From Ligustrum vulgare (Eukaryota > Streptophyta > Magnoliopsida > Lamiales > Oleaceae), in assembly GCA_963555705.1 (NCBI GenBank), contig OY743171.1:26282852-26346851 (forward strand): a DNA stretch of 64,000 bases, in the 5' to 3' direction. The notes beneath the pieces were generated by a model that saw only the letters and a list, made by a program, of their open reading frames with translations, searched no databases and was not told where the DNA came from. Below are positions 45,421-58,451 of the stretch, piece after piece (position 1 is the stretch's first letter; every line of letters starts with the position of its first letter). The position numbers and the translations under genes were made by a program.

Positions 45421-45999
45421 TAAAGTGATAAATTTTAAAAAGCAATAAATATCATAATAAAAAGCCTTCAATGGATACTAATGCCAAAGTCGTTTTTGAA
45501 TGAAAAGAAATAATTATACAAATATTTCATTAAAAAACTTTATGAATTTGCATCTCAAAAACCATGTTAATAAATAGGAGACATACCTTAAAAACAACGC
45601 AAAACTGGATTCATATTTTCTATACCGCCCATACCAAGAGTACAATCCTTCCACTTATCTCATTTTGTGTAACTACGTTTTTTTATAACAATTTCCAAAT
45701 GGAGAACCATGTCATTTGTATCAAAACAAATCTCCTGCCTTTTGAAAGTAGTGAAGTCAATAGTTCACATTATGATCAGTTGTCGATCCCGTCCAATAAA
45801 AAGTTGGGCTGTTGGTATTCGTTTAGTTAAGATAAAAACATGAACTTATAAGTAGTAAACTGCTTACGAGTAAAATAAGCAACAATACTTTATTAAATGG
45901 GGTGGGAAAAATACAATTCAGTCCGATTTCCTTTATCACCCGACCAAACAAAATTTAATTGGGAATTTTACACAGGAAAATAAATAATCCAATTGTAAG
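45421..45999. other. No gene recognised
   Basis: AT-rich intergenic DNA. The frame at 45564-45830 has no recognisable domain. Confidence 0.4.
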
Positions 46000-46021
46000 T
46001 TTTTTTTTTTTTTTTTTTTTT
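46000..46021 (-). other. Poly(A) tail of LINE 2 (T run on + strand)
   Basis: 22 T on the plus strand mark the 3' end of the minus-strand LINE. Confidence 0.7.
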
Positions 46022-47253
46022 ATGGAAAATAAGTTATATTACTCAATCAACTCGGCATGAACCATACCCGAGATAAAATAAGGAATACAAGAGATCCAAG
46101 ATACACTACCAATGCGATAAGACTTGTAGTTTGCTAGAGTATGAGCAACTTTGTTCTCACAAAATTGCACACTCTGCAATGAACATCAGTCATAATCTTA
46201 CGAATATCAACCAAAATAGGCTCACAAGGCACTAAGGAGTTATCCACTTTGAGGTTACTTGTAACCCGAAAGGAATCCATTTCAGCCGAATGAAGAGATA
46301 AGTCACACCTTTTTGCCAGTAAGAGTCCTTCCCTTAATGCCATTGCTTCTGCCAACTCAGGGGTTACTTGTCCCGGAAAAAGTCCCGTTCCAGCCACCAC
46401 AACCACACCTTGATCTTCCCTTATAACTGCCCCCGTTGTGTAGTACCTATTGCCAGCCTTAACAGATGCATCTGTATTAAGTTTGAGTCCTCCCAAAGTA
46501 GGTGGTTTCCATTTATCAGTTAGTATCACCTTCAAAGGTCTACCATTTTTATGCTCTTCGACTGTCCATTCCCATAAATTATCAGTACGGCAGCAAGTAC
46601 ACTTGCTTCTCGCTTGCAGATCCGTGCAAACACTATTTCTTTCTCCCCAGATAACCACAGCACCGAAGCCAACTAACCCTGGGTTGACAGGTTGGTATCA
46701 CGGAGTCTGTCATGTTTGGCATCTTTGCCCATTTTTTCATTTAACTCCACCACCCTATTTCTCACCAAACCTCCACAGCAACAGGGCAAAAGAAAAAAAA
46801 ATGTGCGACACAGTTTCAAGACTACCACACGAACTGCATCTGGAGTCGCATTGGATACCTCTTCTAATCAGGTTTAATTTATAAGGCAAAGCATCCATAA
46901 ACAAACGCCAAAATAAAATCCTAACCTTGGGTGGTGTTTTAAGATTCCAGCTAATTATTCGATCCCCTAGTCTCTTCCCTGTTTTCGTTATTCTTCAATA
47001 GCATTCGATATCCACCCCTAACCGAATATGCTCCATTATTCTCATGATGCCGAATTATTCTATCCGGTGTGTCACTGTAGCTAAGTGGAATGGACAGAAT
47101 TTCCTTAGCATCAATTGGATAAAATAGCGTTCTGATCTTTTCTTCGTCCCATACACCTGAGGGTGTTAGAAGCTCCCCTACTTTTTGGTCCTGAAGCTCA
47201 GCAGTGTTATACGAACGAAATGAAGGTGGTCGAGGTAGGCACATGTCATATAC
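46022..47253 (-). pseudogene. LINE 2, zinc-knuckle linker and RNase H
   Basis: At 46134-46658 the minus strand encodes a plant LINE RNase H: LNTDASVKAGNRYYTTGAV with the first Asp, ELAEAMALREGLLLA with the Glu and SAEMDSF with an Asp. At 46951-47244 lies the linker that follows RT (DEEKIRTLFYPIDAKEIL and GAYSVRGGYRML). Frames are broken between them. Upstream RT sequence continues beyond the solo LTR at 49707-50284. Confidence 0.8.
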
Positions 47254-49706
47254 TGTAACGATCCGGTTTATATTAGTAAAAAAAAGTGTATTTAGTCAAA
47301 GTCAAATAATCAAGTTAAATAAGGACTTACTTTGAATAAATATTTTATTGGGATTTATTTTATTATTACAAAAGTTTGAGGGTTTAATTATTAGTAATGG
47401 AAAGTTAAAGATTTAGTTTTCTCTTATTGGAAAGTTAAGGTCTAAATTTTATATAACAAGAAGAATAGGGTCTTGTTTTATAATTACCTTATTTGCATTT
47501 GTATATTAAAGTGAAGAAAAGCCCATTTTCTTGATGTTTGGAGAGAGGGAGCAGAGAGTTCGAGAGAACTCGATAAAGGAGGAAGAAAATGGAAGAAAAA
47601 GGAGAGGTGGCGGTCATCGATCAAAAAGTAGATGGTTTAGCTTGGATTCTTCGACTTCAATTTAAAATTTTGAGAGGTAAAGCAAAAGTTTGCTTATTTT
47701 AGAATCAGATTTAATTTATGGTTCTTCGGTTATTTGCTTAATATTCGAAGTTCAACCAGAATTAAATGTTATTAATATGTAATTTAGGTAATAAGTTTAT
47801 AATATTCAAAGGGAAATGACATATTCAGAGATGGGTGTTAAAGTGGATAGAACAGGAAATTAATATGTAGATTTAATATTTAGTTTTGATTCTTATTGAG
47901 TTTATATTATGCCAAACACTTGATTTGATATATGTAAGTGTGGATTAAGTATTAAGATTTATTTAAGAAGAAAAAAAAGGGGCAGGGATGAAAATGAGTA
48001 TTCCATGATAGTAGGCGTAATTTCATGACTTCGATTAAGGAAATGGGTCTTTGGTATATGTATGCATATGGGCATACAGGTGGAAAATTCAATTGGAGAA
48101 GGAAGCATTAACACTTCAAGTCTCAATTGAAATTATATTGGTTCAACTAAAGTTTCGTAATAGTACATTTTCAAATGATAGAATCTTTTATATGTGCCAA
48201 ACGTGAAGTATTTTGGGAATTTAATTAGTAAAGGCATGTGATTGAATGAAAAATGGGGAATAAGGACTAAAAGAGAGCTTTGTGAGATTTTATATATTAA
48301 TCACGATTTGGGAAGTATGGATTTTGATAGAAAGAAAATTATAAAATATAGAATTCCTTAATTTTAGTAAGGAGATAGATGGAAATGAAATAACTTTATA
48401 GATGATATTAAACGATTTTCAATGATTGATATAGCTGATTTTAATACAAAAGAATTATATTTTTATTTCATGAACGATGAGGAAATTTGATAGGCTTATC
48501 AACACAGGCATCTTTCAGTCAATAGCTCTGTGAGTGGAAAATACTTTTCTTAAGAAAATAAGTATTTGTTTAATGTATATTAATTCTAAAAGCATTATGA
48601 GATATTTATTTATTATAATGCTTGTACATAATTATATAAATTGCAGAACTTGATTATTTTCAAGTGTTAAGTTTACATCATGATTTTTAGAATAAATTGA
48701 AGCTTTATTAATAAGTAACTCTTTTTAAAGTTAGTTTCAGCTCAGTTAAATCACGTTTTGAGAAATATTACATCAGTAGTAGATATTCCAATATATGTAA
48801 AGAGATTTTAAAAACCACCAAAAAGTGCCCAGGTGATTTTACCCGCGCTGCACTGATGTGAATCCGTTTCCACAGTGAATGACCAGATATAGTGATTTTA
48901 CCCGCTCTGCACTGATGTGAATCCGTTTCCACAATGTATGACCAAAATCTCAGAAGTTCAGAATCTCAGAATTATTAGATTATCAGATTTTGGGTACCTT
49001 TGGTGTGATTTTTTTTAATACTTCACAACTTATCAGAATTAAGAATTAAGAATTTAGTTTTCAGTTTACAGAATCAAGACTTCAGCTTATAGTATAATTC
49101 CAGTGATTTCAGTTTTAAAAGTAATTATCCGATTTTCGACGTTATTAAAGTTAAAGAATATAAATTTTCCAGCAAATTTGTATAAATGAGAAAATATACG
49201 TATTTATGAACTGTCCACTCACTGAGTTACAAACTCATTATTTTCCCATATATTTTTATATAATGCAGGTGAATGTGAGTTGCAAAGCATTTGGAGCCTG
49301 TTGATTTGTCAAGTCGGGCCACGGATATAATAAGATAGTATGATTTATTTAATTAAGTATCTAAGTTTAAGGGCTCACTGCAATCTCTCAGGTTTATTTT
49401 CATTTGGGATGTACTGTAAATTATATTAAATGATCGAGTTGGTTACACTTAGTTGATTAGTATGTGCGTTAGATGCAGATGTAGTTCCCACTATTTATGA
49501 GATATATATGTATGGGAAATGTTATTACTATTCAGGTGACTTTAGTCTAATTTATAAGGGAGATCATGTCAAATTTTCAGTAAATTATTTATAGTCAAAG
49601 AAAAGTCAAGGTTGCCTTGGTAGTGGGTCCAATATCTAGCTGGCACCTACTATCGACACACGTCACGTTCTAGGTCTAGTAGGATGATTCGGCACGGGTC
49701 ATGACA
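47254..49706 (+). mobile_element. Solo LTR, Ty3/gypsy (Tekay/Del-like size), 2.45 kb
   Basis: It starts TGTAACGATCCGG and ends CACGGGTCATGACA. It is flanked by TATAC (47249-47253) and GATAC (49707-49711), matching at four of five bases. It splits LINE 2. A TATA-like TGTATATTAAAG near 47,500 and a purine-rich GAGAGAGGGAGCAGAGAG after it look like a promoter and leader. It has a 59-base tandem repeat at 48833-48950. No internal region remains, so it arose by LTR-LTR recombination. Confidence 0.8.
48833..48950 (+). repeat. 59-base tandem repeat in solo LTR
   Basis: Two copies of a unit containing GTGATTTTACCCGC-CTGC and GTGAATCCGTTTCCACA. Confidence 0.85.
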
Positions 49707-50284
49707 GATACTATGGACACGATCCGCCCGTTGCCAACTCTCCATCTCATCCCATCCTTAATCACCTCACATCCCCATAATAGGCTCTGAAACAAGAAAG
49801 AATCACCACTATTTGGTGATGTCCTAAGCAAGGTCTAATTTCTATAATATTTTCACTAAGGATTTTGGCTGCAAGTGAGTCACCATTATTCAAAAGTCTC
49901 CAGAATTGTTTAGCCACTAGCACTTTGTTGAACAGACTGAAATCTTGAAATCCAATCTCTCCGTCACATTTTGGTCTACACAGTTTCCTCTAGCTGATCC
50001 ATTGCATTTTGGATTGATCAACATTACCACCCCACCAGAATTTACCAACAAGAGAGCTAAGTTCGTTGCAAACGGCCACTGGCACCTTAAATAAGTTCAG
50101 TAATGTACTTACTCTTCTCCTTCGTTTCTCATGCAAGTGTACCTCCACATCAGGACAGTCTCCACTACGTTTATTACTATTGGAACACAGGGCCACCTCA
50201 AACTGTCCACAAAAATCCGCACCTATATTTTCATGTTTGCCCATATCCCTAGCCTGTCTTTTCCATTTTTTACTTGTCTCCTTC
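49707..50284 (-). pseudogene. LINE 2, RT C-terminal part, 5'-truncated
   Basis: The frame 49990-50244 on the minus strand carries RRRVSTLLNLFKVPVAVCNE and FWWGGNVDQSKMQWIS, the LINE RT thumb. The copy is cut near 50284, where a MITE begins. Confidence 0.7.
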
Positions 50285-50287
50285 TTA

Positions 50288-50603
50288 AGGCATCTTTAAT
50301 GGGTGTGTGAAAAATGGAGGTGGGTTGGATGAGAGATAAAAAGAGAGATATATTATTTTAAGATTAAATTGTGGAGAGATTGTGGATGTTGAAAGTAGAA
50401 AAAAGAGAGGGAAAAATGAAAAAAGAAGAGAGAGATAAACAATAAATTAATGAAAAAATAGTTGAAGGGGTCAAGTAGAAGGTCTAATTTTGGACCTTGT
50501 GATGGACCAAAGTGTGGAAAAATAGGAAGAAAGTGGAAGAGAGAGAAGAAAAAAGAGATATTAATGTAGGACTCATATCTTTACTTCCATCATTAATAAT
50601 GCT
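50288..50603. mobile_element. Tourist-like MITE, 316 bp
   Basis: Imperfect inverted ends AGGCATCTTTAATG and, inverted, AGCATTATTAATG lie between two TTA (50285-50287 and 50604-50606). The core is purine-rich. It belongs to the same general class as 14180-14849. Confidence 0.6.
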
Positions 50604-50606
50604 TTA

Positions 50607-50902
50607 GTAAAAAATTGCGGTCACCCGATCATACATCAAGTGACACATTAAGTGTAAAATAAAACCGTAAAAATCCAAAATGATAATATAATAAGGATCA
50701 TTAAAATTGCTAAAATTATTAAAACCATCATAAAATTCTAAAATTTTAATCATAACATTATCATGCTGAGTTTCCGGATATACTTCTTGATCAATGACAG
50801 GTATAGAAATTTTATTAGGAATAACAAAAAGCAAGTCCCCAAATTTTAATCATAACATTATCATGCTGAGTTTCTGGTGCTACTACTCACATAAGTGTTT
50901 CT
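50607..50902. other. Patchwork junction left of copia element 2
   Basis: A 34-base segment (50741-50774) is repeated exactly at 50841-50874. Next to it, 50813-50848 is identical over 36 bases to 55687-55722. This looks like filler DNA from break repair at the truncated 5' end of the copia element. No gene is seen. Confidence 0.6.
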
Positions 50903-52228
50903 ATGCAGGGTTGCCTGTTCTGCCGAAAGCCAAATGATGGTGAAAGATTCATCTTTGTGGGCGATGGAAAATCGGTGGAAGTTGAAGAAATAGGCACTTT
51001 TAGGTTGTTGTTGGGAACTGGTTTTTATTTGGATTTGAAATACACTTTTGTTATGCCGTCATTTAGACGGAATTTGGTTTCTATTTTCTTATTGAACAAA
51101 TCTGGATATTATTGTTCTTTTGGAAATTGTCAGTTCAGTCTTTCTTTAAATTCAAATATTGTTGGTACTGGTTCATTATGTTCATAAGATAACTTATATT
51201 TTCTTGATACTATTGCATCATATAATGAAACCTTGTGTGTGGAATCACGTGGTACTAAGCGAAAATTAAATAAAGAAAATTCAGCAAAACTATGGCACAA
51301 GCGCTTAGGCCACATCTCAAAAACTAGAGTTGAACGACTTGTGTCAGAAGGCATTTTGGATTCCCTCGACTTTACGGACTTTGATGTTTATATTGATTGT
51401 ATCAAGGGAAAACATACCAAAACAAAAGGGTTAGGTGCTAATACTACTTCAGACATCTTAGAATTGATACACACAGATATTTGTGGACCATTCCCTATGG
51501 CTTCCTGGAATGGTCAACAATATTTTATATCATTCATAGACGATTACTCACGTTATGGGCATCTATATCTTATTCATGAAAATTCTGAGTCACTGGACAT
51601 GTTCAAAGCTTTCAAAGCTGAAGTTGAGAATCAACTCAACAAGAAAATTAAAAGCGTTAGGTCTGATCGTGGTGGTGAGTACTACGGCAGATATGACGGT
51701 TCGGGTGAACAACGTCCAGGACCATTTGCTAAATTCCTAGAGGAATGTGGAATTGTCCCACAGTACACCATGCCAGGTTCTCCTAGCATGAATGGTGTAG
51801 CTGAAAGACGAAACATGACTCTTAAGGATATGGTAAGGAGTATGATTAGTCATTCTACTTTACCAAAAACAGTTTGGGGAGAAGCATTAAAGACTGCAGC
51901 TTATATTCTGAATAGAGTACCAACTAAAGCTGCTGGTAAAACACCTTATGAGCTTTGGATAGGCAGAAAGCCCAGTCTAAATCATTTCCACATTTGGGGA
52001 TGTCCAGCTGAGGCAAGGCCTTATAGGCCGCATGAAGATAAATTGGACTCTAAAACTGTTAGCAGCTACTTTATTGGTTATTCTGAGCGATCAAGGGGCT
52101 ACAAATTTTATAATCCCACACTTAAGTCAATTTTTGAAACGGGAACTGCTACATTTTTTGAGGATGTTGAGTTTGGTGGGAGAAATAAGGTTAGAAACAT
52201 TATCTTTGAGGAAGAAGCTGAGGAATGA
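50903..52228 (+). pseudogene. Ty1/copia element 2: protease tail, pre-integrase, integrase
   Basis: 50903-51187 encodes the C-terminal protease and pre-integrase linker (PSFRRNLVSIFLLNKSGY). After a frame change, 51233-52228 gives the [18 protein letters not shown] pre-integrase motif. The integrase core follows, with the DDE triad in [17 protein letters not shown] and [11 protein letters not shown], and then [20 protein letters not shown]. Gag and 5' LTR are missing. The frame stops at 52229 just before RT, and part of the integrase-RT linker seems deleted. Confidence 0.85.
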
Positions 52229-53644
52229 TCGATTTCGATTCCTACTGTTACTTTTAAGGCTCATCTTGTAGCTAAAGACTTTACACAAAAGGAAGGTATT
52301 GACTTCAAAGAGACTTTCTCTCCGGTTTTAACGAAAGACTCTTTCAGGATAGTCATGGCACTTGTTGCACATTTTGACCTTGAGTTACATCAGATATATG
52401 TAAAGACGGCGTTTCTCAATAGAGACATTGATGAGACGATTTATATGGTGCAACCAGAAAACTTCGTGTCAGGAGACTCGAAGAATATGGTTTGCAAATT
52501 AAAGAAATCTATCTATGGACTCAATCAAGCTTCCCGTCAGTGGTACTACAAATTTCATCAAGTGATCATCTCGTTTGGTTTTGAGATAAATGTTGTTGAT
52601 GATTGTGTGTATCACAAGTTCAGTGGGAGTAAGCATATTTTCCTGGTTTTGTATGTTGATGACATAATGCTTGCCACTAATGACATAGGCATGTTGCACG
52701 AAACCAAGAGCTTTTTGTCAAAGAATTTTGAGATGAAAGATCTTGGGGACGCCTCTTTCGTATTAGGAATTCAGATACACCGGGACTGCTCTCGAGGTAT
52801 TCTTGGATTATCACAAAAGAGCTATATAGATAAAGTTCTTATAAGGTTTGGCATGCAGGATAGTAAACAAGGAGACACCCATGTTGCTAAGGGAGACAAA
52901 TTTATTCTCAATCAGTGCCCGAAAAATAATCTTGAAGTTAAGGAAATGCAAAAGATTCCCTATGCATCAGCTGTTGGGAGTCTGATGTATGCTCAAGTTT
53001 GTACATGTCTAGACATAGCGTTCATTGTTGGAATGCTAGGCAGATATTTAAGTAACCCTGGGATGGATAATTGGAAAGCAGCAAAGGGGGTTATGAGGTA
53101 CTTGAAGAGAACAAGAGATTGCATGCTTACATACAGCAGATCGGATCAGTTAGAGATCGTAGGATACTCCGATTCTGATTTTGCGGGATGCCAAGATAGT
53201 AGAAGTTCCACATCAGGCTACATATACCTGCTAGCTGGAGGAGCCATTTCCTGGAGGAGTGCTAAGCAGATACTTGTAGCTTCTTCCACTATAGCAGGAG
53301 AATTTGTAGCTTGTTATGAGGCATCTAATCATGGGATATGGCTGCGAAATTTTGTCACTGGGCTGCGCATTCTGAATGGAATTGAAAAACCATTAAAGTT
53401 ATATTGTGATAATAACTCTGCAGTGCTATATTCCAATAACAACAGGAGTTCAACTAAGTCAAAACACATTGACATTAAGTTCCTGGTTGTGAAAGAAAGG
53501 GTACAGAGTAGACAGATTTCCATAGAGCATATTGGAACAAACTCCATGATTGCGGATCCACTTACTAAGGGATTAGCACCCAAGGTCTTTCACGAGCACA
53601 CTGCTCGTATGGGTGTAGTATTTCTTGAGGATATCATGATTTAG
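52229..53644 (+). pseudogene. Ty1/copia element 2: RT and RNase H
   Basis: The frame opens with LVAKDFTQKEGIDFKETFSP and TAFLNRDIDETIYM, then the catalytic LYVDDIMLATND. The RNase H domain has YSDSDFAGC, ASSTIAGEFVACYEA and KLYCDNNSAVL, ending with KHIDIKFL and ADPLTKGL. From 52355 to the stop it is intact over 429 codons. The N-terminal RT fingers are short because of the deletion at 52,229. A purine tract AGTGGGAG (53644) precedes the LTR. Confidence 0.9.
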
Positions 53645-53652
53645 TGGGAGTT

Positions 53653-54434
53653 TGTATTTTGGTTGCTTTATGTTTTGATTTTGGACACATTTGTGTATTT
53701 GGATAATTTTCTGTACAGAAATAAAGTATTCAGTTCATTCTATTCTGTTACATTATGTTTGGTAATGATCTCACGTAAGGAATAAAGTCGGACCAATTGA
53801 AAATAGACATGTTTGGATCACATAACATGTAATTTTCATACTACACTCTCATGATTGATCTATGTCATTTGGTTGTATTGGTATACGTGACCATTGATGG
53901 ATTTAGTTATGATTAATGTAACGAAAGTTGCTTTGATCCTATATTGATATGATTGATGGACGAGAATGTTTGGAAATACCCTTAATAATGATAGCAAATT
54001 TTTGAGCTCATAAGATTGTACACATTTGTAAGGATACACGTATGGTCCAGTGGAAGATTGTTGGATAAAATTCAATAATGTGGGGCCAAACATGTATAAA
54101 ATAAAATGTGTGGTGCTATTTTAAGGATTTAGTCAATAAAGTGATCCACTAAAGATTATTTTAAGTGTCGTGAGATTAAAGTGTAGAGACCGATTCAATG
54201 TTTTAAATTGATGATGGACCAATTTAATAACATTGAAACAATATAACTGCCCTACAGCTATTTATACAGGTCATGGTCCACAATTGAGAGTGTCTTTTCA
54301 TAATTTTCTGCATCCCCATCAACAGAGAAGAAAAATAAGGAGAAAACCACGAATCGGTTGGAAGACCATAACCCCGTTCGATCAAACACAATAATTGATT
54401 CAGGTACGCTTCCGCTTCGATCTTGATAATTACA
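53653..54434 (+). mobile_element. Copia element 2, 3' LTR
   Basis: It starts TGTATTTTGG directly after the purine tract and ends CTTGATAATTACA, with the usual TTCCGCTTCGAT just before the end. About 780 bases. No 5' partner is in the window. Confidence 0.65.
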
Positions 54435-55626
54435 GCATGATGTTTATGAATTTTAGATGAACAATCATCTATATTACATTTAATTTCAACAAACAAATAT
54501 TAATAAAGAGAGTTTCCAAGATTCCACATATGCTAACATTTTCAAAAATTTTATGCAACTTTTGGTACTCTCACTATCAAAATTAATATGGGCATCTTCG
54601 GAATTGAGAATACTCCAAATATTTTTATTTAATGTCAATTTCCTCGATATCATTTTTGCGAACAAAATCCTTCATATACATTAATTGCATAATCCACATA
54701 TGAATTCCTCTGAGGGTATGATTTCCATCTTTCCATGAATATCCGAAAAGCCATATTACAGCCATAATAGACCCCACAAAGAGAACTCTATGTCTCCCAT
54801 GTCATACATTAGTTAAATAAAATGCTACAAGCAACTACAATTCCTTATTTAGCCAATGCTTGGTGGAGGTTCATTTTTTATTTTTTTTAAAGACGATTAC
54901 AGAAACAAATGCTCATACATGTAAAGTACCTAAAGTAGTGAATTGAAAGCCACAGTGCCTAATGCACATCTGTTTCCATAGCTACTTCCCAAATTCAGCA
55001 ATTTTCTCAAGGAATGTAGAGATGACATTTAGTGTCCATTACCTCAATACTCTCAATTAAAACCAGGATTCAATTACAAAGTAATTCAAGCTCAAGGACT
55101 TCCAACCATCCATATATTAATTCAAGCTCAAGAATCAATTTTATTTGCAATCTCTACTAAAACATCATAATACAAGCTCAATGTGAAATCTCTATCACAA
55201 AAATTGAAAAATGTAACAGTTAGGAAATGGACATGTCCGGAAAGAAAGGAATCATCATTCGCTTGTTAGATGTGTTTCCTTTGTCCAACATACGCATGAT
55301 GGCCTTATAAAATTAGACAACAGAATCATGTTTAGTTAATTATGGCAAATGTTCAAAGATAGGACAACCCTCTAAAAATAAAAAAAAGATCACATTTTTA
55401 GAGCATATTCACATATATTAATGTCCAAAGATCCCCTAGTCGAGTGGAGGCTAATTAGATTGTGATAATCTCTTTGGAATTTTACAACACAATAGAATAT
55501 TAACTGGTGATTTCAAGAGGTTTGTCGCCTTCCCTATCAGCCTTCAGAGTGTAGCACACTTAGTGTTAGCCATGTCAAATTCAAAAGAAAATCATGTCAG
55601 CAGTAAGTCATGCACAGATTACTCAC
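54435..55626. other. Intergenic or intronic, no gene recognised
   Basis: AT-rich. Part may be the intron downstream of the exon candidate at 55627-55666. Confidence 0.35.
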
Positions 55627-55666
55627 CTCTTTGGCATTTCTGGGATTTCCGGTCAGAACTTCATAC
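55627..55666 (-). other. Candidate 40-base exon
   Basis: On the minus strand it has a strong acceptor (GGCATTTTTCAG|) and donor (|GTGAGTAA). The open codons read YEVLTGNPRNAKE. The family is not recognised. No partner exon could be assigned with confidence. Confidence 0.4.
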
Positions 55667-55686
55667 CTGAAAAATGCCAGTGCAAC

Positions 55687-55722
55687 TATTAGGAATAACA
55701 AAAAGCAAGTCCCCAAATTTTA
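55687..55722 (+). repeat. 36-base segment duplicated at 50813-50848
   Basis: Exact over 36 bases. It sits next to the candidate exon and is probably the donor of the filler copy. Confidence 0.85.
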
Positions 55723-57717
55723 TATGCAACATTTGACTTCACAGTCAGTTGTTGGAACATTCATCAGATAAAAGTAAATGAATCAGGTATCGAATTTTCT
55801 GGCCACAGGGTCATCACCATTAAATTTCATCTAATTTTTTCTACAATTCCTTGTCATTCCATTTTAGTTCCTTTTCTTGTGGGTAATTAAGCAAAGGGGA
55901 ATGCAAGATTTGTCTTTTTTTTTTTCATCCAAATAACACTTGTACCACAAATGATAAAATCAATTTAGGAAAACTTGCAGAGGCCTCACAAACTTACTAA
56001 ACGAAATTAAACTCGCCAACTTCAACAAATATTACACAATAAAAAAAAAAAAACCAATCGAGATTAGTAGAAAAATATCTATTAAATAAAACCCCAAACA
56101 TCAAGAGTCCTAATTTTCGAGACCTCATGCAAGAGACAGAGGCAATACCATGACTAAAAATCAAATCTAACAACTCATTAGAATTAAGCAACATAAAATA
56201 GAAGATCCGAAGTGGTTATAATTAATGAAAAAAAGGTGAATTCTCCAACTGCTTAACAATATACTTCTTCAAGGTTAATGACTTTAGGGAGAAAAAAATA
56301 TGATATATTCAAGGCTCAACAAAACTTTAGTATTCTGGGCAAATTGGAATCTATGTGTAAGATCATTCAATGAAAAGCATCTTTAGCAAAGCTTGACCAC
56401 ATTTTTAAGATGATAACCTCTACTTTTTTATCCACATGTTTTATAAGATTCACAAATTACTAACCACTTCTTATTTACAATTTATAAGCACTCAAAAGTA
56501 ATACAAAATAAGCTTCAAGTTTTGAGCAGTGGTTCCTTAGAAAATAAAGTAATCGAATAAAATGAAGATGAATCCCTGGTATATTGGTATACTGGAGTTG
56601 CAGAGGGTAGGACGAAAATTTTATTTTTGATGATATCGAAATAAAGTAAAACAATAATTCATGATAAGGATCTTCAATATCACTACCTCTTAAAAAACCT
56701 AAGCTAATTCTATTGTTATTGTTATACAATAAAATAAGCTGAATTGTGAAACTATATGTAAATAAATTTCTTTCACAAAATTGGCTATAAATGTAGACAT
56801 TACAAATTTGTACGTAACATCTATTTTATGTTAAGCTTATTATATATCATTGCTAGATAACCAACATAATTAAGTAATTAGCATATAATGTTAATGGAAA
56901 CACCAAAGTCCACTTAACCATATAAAGAAAAAGATAATGGTAACTGTCCCTAAAAAAAATTTTAAAAAAAAATAGATTCACAATTGAGATTTTGGTCAAA
57001 ATTAATTGGCCAGAATATCAATTATCTTTATATAATAAATATATATAGATTCCAAATTTATTGTTGTACTATTATAAAATAAAATTTCTGATTTCAAATC
57101 TTAACAAAATCAACTCAAAATCAAGGCTTAAATACATGAAAATCATAAAAAAGCCTGAGTCATAATACAACATTATTTTGTGTCCAAATTCAATTTAAAT
57201 CCTATTTTAACACTTTCACAAGAAATCTAACACTTCCACAAGAAATCAGATCTTTGATCTTAGTAAAATTCAACTTAAAATCACAATTTAGATACATAAA
57301 AGTATAAGCAACCATTTAGAAGTTATGCATTTTTTTATTTACTAAAACTAGATCATTAACACAAATTAATAACTCATAGCATGATTTCTTTAAAATCTGC
57401 AAAAACAGTAACAAGAGATAAAAGAAGCTTAACTTAGGCATAAAACATGTATACAACAATCTGAAATAACCGATAAAAGCACATTTTCTTTACTAACTGG
57501 TGGTATGAAGTTTTCCTTAGTGTTTAAAACCTGAAAAGTTAAAAGTTTTATGGGATTAATTAAGTTAGAATCAAAGGGAAACTGAGGCTCATAATTAGTT
57601 TCAGGTTTAAGGAGAAATTATATTCAGAACATCATTTATTTTTGCTATGTTTACATTCTTTCATGAAATTGAACATTATCAAAAGGCTACTAGTATCGTG
57701 TCTGGTATTATTTGTGG
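55723..57717. other. Intergenic, no gene recognised
   Basis: AT-rich with T/A homopolymers. Frames at 55997-56194 and 56475-56729 on the minus strand lack domains. A short imperfect tandem is at 57205-57250. Confidence 0.4.
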
Positions 57718-58320
57718 GAAAAGTACATAAATAAAAATTTAAAACTATCACTTTTTAAAACTAACAAACTTAGGAATTTTTTTTTTTTTAAAAAAACAGG
57801 TGATAATTAGTAATTAATAAATATAATATTGTATAATATAAAAATAATTATCAATTATACATTAAATTAAAACTAATATAATATTTAAATAAAAAAAGTC
57901 ATCAAACAACAACTTCTGTTTGTCCATCATAGTTCCCACCCCACCCCATCCCATCCCGACAAAACCCACCCTACATACCCCAAAAAAAATTAGGTTTTTT
58001 GGGAAAAATTCATAACTACAACACTTTGACTATCACTTTCTAAAACTAGCAAACTTAACATTTAAAAAAAAAAAAAAGTGTTTAATAATCAAAACTATAT
58101 ATAAACATAATTATCGATTATAAATTATATTAAACCTAATATAATATTAAAATAAAAACTCAAATATTTCGAAAAAACAAACAAATAAACAAACAAATAA
58201 ACAAACAAACAAACAATACACGCTTCAATGTCACAACCTCCATCATCCCCACCCCGCCCCGCCCCGCCCCGCCCCGCCATACCAACACCCAGCCCCCACC
58301 CATCCCAACACCTACAAATG
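57718..58320 (+). repeat. ~300-base imperfect tandem duplication
   Basis: Each unit runs in order: GGGAAAA, ACTATCACTTT-TAAAACTA, an A-rich block, ATAATTATC-ATTATA, TAATATAATATT, then a C-rich CCCACCCCAT end. The second unit also carries (AAAC)n (58174-58215) and (CCCCG)n (58251-58278). Confidence 0.65.
58251..58278. repeat. (CCCCG)5 minisatellite
   Basis: Five to six CCCCG units in AT-rich flank. On the minus strand this is a G-run array able to form a G-quadruplex. Confidence 0.9.
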
Positions 58321-58451
58321 AGTTTTTTTTCCTCGATGTTTCCCCACCTCACCCCACCTGCAAAGTCATAGTTGGTTACATAAAATCACAATTATAAATT
58401 TAATCACAAATTTCACCTCAACTCACCCCATCCACCCCACCCCACCCCACC

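Noticed and set aside
58125..58352. Gly-rich minus-strand frame
   Set aside because: It is the (CCCCG)n array and neighbouring repeats translated.
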